This document shows positions 41,019 through 42,186 of a stretch of DNA of 42,186 bases, piece after piece; positions within the stretch are counted from its first letter, which is position 1, and the number at the start of each line of letters is the position of its first letter. The DNA comes from Oscillospiraceae bacterium (GTDB lineage: Bacteria > Bacillota > Clostridia > Oscillospirales > Oscillospiraceae). Made by a program: the position numbers and the translations under genes. A model generated the notes under the pieces. That model did not search any database. It was not told the DNA's origin and saw nothing but the letters and a program-made list of their open reading frames with translations. The DNA is taken from the NCBI GenBank assembly GCA_031262405.1, contig JAISHS010000018.1, positions 1 through 42,186 of the forward strand. The letters run 5' to 3'.

Positions 41019-41047
41019 AGTATACAGTATACCAAATCCAAACACAA
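41019..41047 (-). promoter_or_regulatory. Putative promoter of the MATE-to-ABC operon
   Basis: Minus strand TTGTGT (41047-41042), 17 bp, TATACT (41024-41019). GTATAC-A-GTATAC (41020-41032) is a palindrome that covers the -10. Confidence 0.5.
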
Positions 41048-41097
41048 TAATAAAGCTTAATTTTTTCGAGACGGCGGGAGAAATTTGGCGGCTGGAT

Positions 41098-41126
41098 TTG
41101 CTTTTTGTCACCTTTGATAGTATAGT
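41098..41126 (+). promoter_or_regulatory. Putative promoter of the phosphopantetheinyl transferase gene
   Basis: TTGCTT (41098-41103), 17 bp, TATAGT (41121-41126), 45 bp before the ATG. Confidence 0.5.
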
Positions 41127-41170
41127 GTTAGGCAAAGGGGCGGAGAATTTATTCTGAGAGGGGGGCGGCT

Positions 41171-41824
41171 ATGTTTTTTGTAACCATACTGGATTTAAAG
41201 ACTGATCTTAAGAAAACCGATTTTGACGCTCTGCTCGGCCTTGTCTCAGAAGAAAGGCGCGCGAGAGTTGCCGCTTTTCGCTTTTGGCGCGACAAGCGCA
41301 ACTGCTTGCTGGGCGACGTCCTTGCCAGATATGAGCTGAGCCGCCAATTCCCCGAACTCGATTTTAAGCGGATCGAGTTTCGCTTGAGCGACTTGGGAAA
41401 GCCCTTTGTAAAGGGACGCTCGGGCATATATTTCAATATTTCGCACTGCGAAAAGACCATTGCCTGTGTTGTTTCCGACGAGCCGGTCGGCATTGACGCG
41501 GAGAACATCAAGGGGACGCCTGCCGGTATTGCCGAGCGATATTTCGCGCCGGATGAGGCGGCGTATATAGCCGAGGGCTCGGATTCGCGGCGTTTTTATG
41601 AGGTTTGGACGAAAAAGGAGAGCCGCCTAAAGCTCTCCGGTGCGGGGCTGAATATGTCCCTTTCTTCGTTTAGCGCTTTTGATAAGGCGGCTGACTTGCG
41701 GTATTATAATGTTTATGAAACGCAGAAGGTTATCTGCCATGTCTGCTCCCCGAAGCCGCAGCCGCCGATGGTTGAGGTCCTAGCGGCTGAGAAATTGGTG
41801 AGACGGGTGGAGTGGGCGCTGTGA
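41171..41824 (+). CDS. Sfp-type 4'-phosphopantetheinyl transferase
   Basis: A 217-residue enzyme that transfers phosphopantetheine from CoA to carrier proteins. Sfp-class motifs are complete: DLGKPFV, YFNISHCEKTIACVV, PVGIDAENIK (metal-binding Asp and Glu) and FYEVWTKKESRLKL (catalytic Glu-Lys). GAGAGGGG precedes the ATG. It has its own promoter, divergent from the partner-switching operon; no NRPS or PKS gene is in the window, so it may serve a distant carrier protein. Confidence 0.93.
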   Translation: MFFVTILDLKTDLKKTDFDALLGLVSEERRARVAAFRFWRDKRNCLLGDVLARYELSRQFPELDFKRIEFRLSDLGKPFVKGRSGIYFNISHCEKTIACVVSDEPVGIDAENIKGTPAGIAERYFAPDEAAYIAEGSDSRRFYEVWTKKESRLKLSGAGLNMSLSSFSAFDKAADLRYYNVYETQKVICHVCSPKPQPPMVEVLAAEKLVRRVEWAL

Positions 41825-41851
41825 AATGGCCACGCTGTGCGCGGCAACAGA

Positions 41852-42068
41852 TTTCCGCGTTACAACGCAGTGTGACAGCGTGGAACCCACGCTGGGGGGT
41901 GTTACCCCATTGATAGCGGATAGCCGCGCCACGGGCGCGGGACGAATTTCGCCGCACGGCGGCGGGACGTAAAAATGCCGCTTCTGCGGAAGCGGCGGGG
42001 AAATCGGCGTTGCCACGCCGGGGCGTCCTGCGCGGACGGCGCAAAAGGGAAGCTTTCTTTCTGCGGAA
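41852..42068. repeat. GC-rich dispersed repeat, copy 2
   Basis: Shares blocks in order with copy 1 (32095-32295), including GGCGTTGCCACGCCGGGGCG, and has about 50 bp of extra sequence near 41870-41920. The final hairpin is half complete: AAAAGGGAAGCTTTCTTTC is present but its matching arm is not, as the IS3-like end begins here. Confidence 0.65.
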
Positions 42069-42107
42069 TGAACAAGTCCAGTAAAAACGGACAGTGACAA
42101 AAAAGGG

Positions 42108-42138
42108 CCTCCTGTTGTAGGATAAGTACAACAGGAGG
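42108..42138 (+). promoter_or_regulatory. Hairpin that hides the ribosome binding site
   Basis: CCTCCTGTTGTA (42108-42119), loop GGATAAG, TACAACAGGAGG (42127-42138). The 12-bp perfect stem takes up the AGGAGG site of the next ATG (42146). Confidence 0.75.
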
Positions 42139-42145
42139 TATTGTC

Positions 42146-42186
42146 ATGCATAGAAAGAAAGGAACGAAAAATACGCCGCCGGAAAT
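42146..42186 (+). CDS. Possible transposase OrfA, N-terminal start only
   Basis: Only 13 codons are visible (MHRKKGTKNTPPE). The basic KKGTKN start resembles IS3-family OrfA proteins. AGGAGG is 7 nt upstream but lies in a hairpin. The rest is beyond the window. Confidence 0.45.
   Translation, partial: MHRKKGTKNTPPE

Larger units (their letters stand above)
42069..42186 (+). mobile_element. Left end of an IS3-like insertion sequence
   Basis: The segment TGAACAAGTCCAGTAAAAAC then GGACAGTGACA starts with TG and resembles IS3-family left ends (TGxxC...GGACA pattern). It is followed by a hairpin and a short basic ORF start. The element runs off the window, so the family assignment is tentative. 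Confidence 0.5.

Overview
The window is a piece of chromosome from a GC-rich (roughly 55 percent by eye) low-redox Gram-positive bacterium, most likely a clostridial (Oscillospirales/Christensenellales-like) Firmicute. Reasons: strong GGAGG ribosome binding sites almost everywhere, sigma-A type promoters, lipoproteins with short signal peptides, a CotH/VTC/DUF4956 set, an SLH-anchored L,D-transpeptidase, DUF951, a RACo-like ASKHA protein and partner-switching (SpoIIA/Rsb-type) regulators. I cannot name the species.

Layout. 1-1618 (minus): CotH-like kinase (cut by the window edge), DUF4956 membrane protein and a VTC-domain protein, divergent from an OmpR-type two-component pair (1788-3712); a 19-bp perfect inverted repeat lies between them. 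3819-6610 (plus): ECF sigma factor, membrane anti-sigma candidate and a YfbK-like VWA lipoprotein, with a shared promoter-like element before the sigma gene and before the VWA gene. 6713-8542: orphan class II aldolase (RhaD-like) divergent from an MBL-fold lipoprotein. 8544-8820: a folded non-coding element with terminal inverted repeats. 9011-11241: TfoX-N protein, then an HD-hydrolase/DUF429 fusion with a zinc-ribbon partner. 11518-13263: MATE transporter with a fused HATPase domain. 13350-17135 (minus): FtsX/ATPase/FtsX ABC exporter. 17448-19865 (minus): dCMP deaminase and SLH/beta-solenoid/YkuD protein, divergent from QueH and a QueT-like transporter (20017-21232). 21321: tRNA-Ala(CGC). 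21741-26438: GNAT remnant, DUF5131, RACo-like protein, cation/proton antiporter, endonuclease III. 26624-32063 (plus): glyA, rarA, DUF951, phosphoketolase. 32459-33135 (minus): a toxin-antitoxin pair.

The most interesting region is 33214-40942, six minus-strand genes packed as an apparent operon: MATE transporter with a C-terminal HATPase-like domain, STAS anti-sigma-antagonist, RsbW-type kinase, sensor PP2C phosphatase, a protein joining solute-binding lobes to an ABC permease, and an ABC ATPase with a C-terminal HATPase-like domain. Kinase, antagonist and phosphatase are a complete partner-switching cassette, but there is no sigma factor; instead two transport proteins carry RsbW-like domains whose ATP-binding motifs look eroded. 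I infer a signalling circuit in which the STAS protein or the kinase controls transport directly. A second, lone MATE-HATPase at 11518 keeps the intact motifs.

The intergenic DNA is rich in repeats: an AGATAAT heptamer array and four scattered relatives (two supply stop codons), a GC-rich dispersed repeat present twice, a REP-like palindromic element, and at the right edge an IS3-like insertion that appears to interrupt the second GC-rich repeat copy. A phosphopantetheinyl transferase gene (41171-41824) sits between the operon and that repeat.
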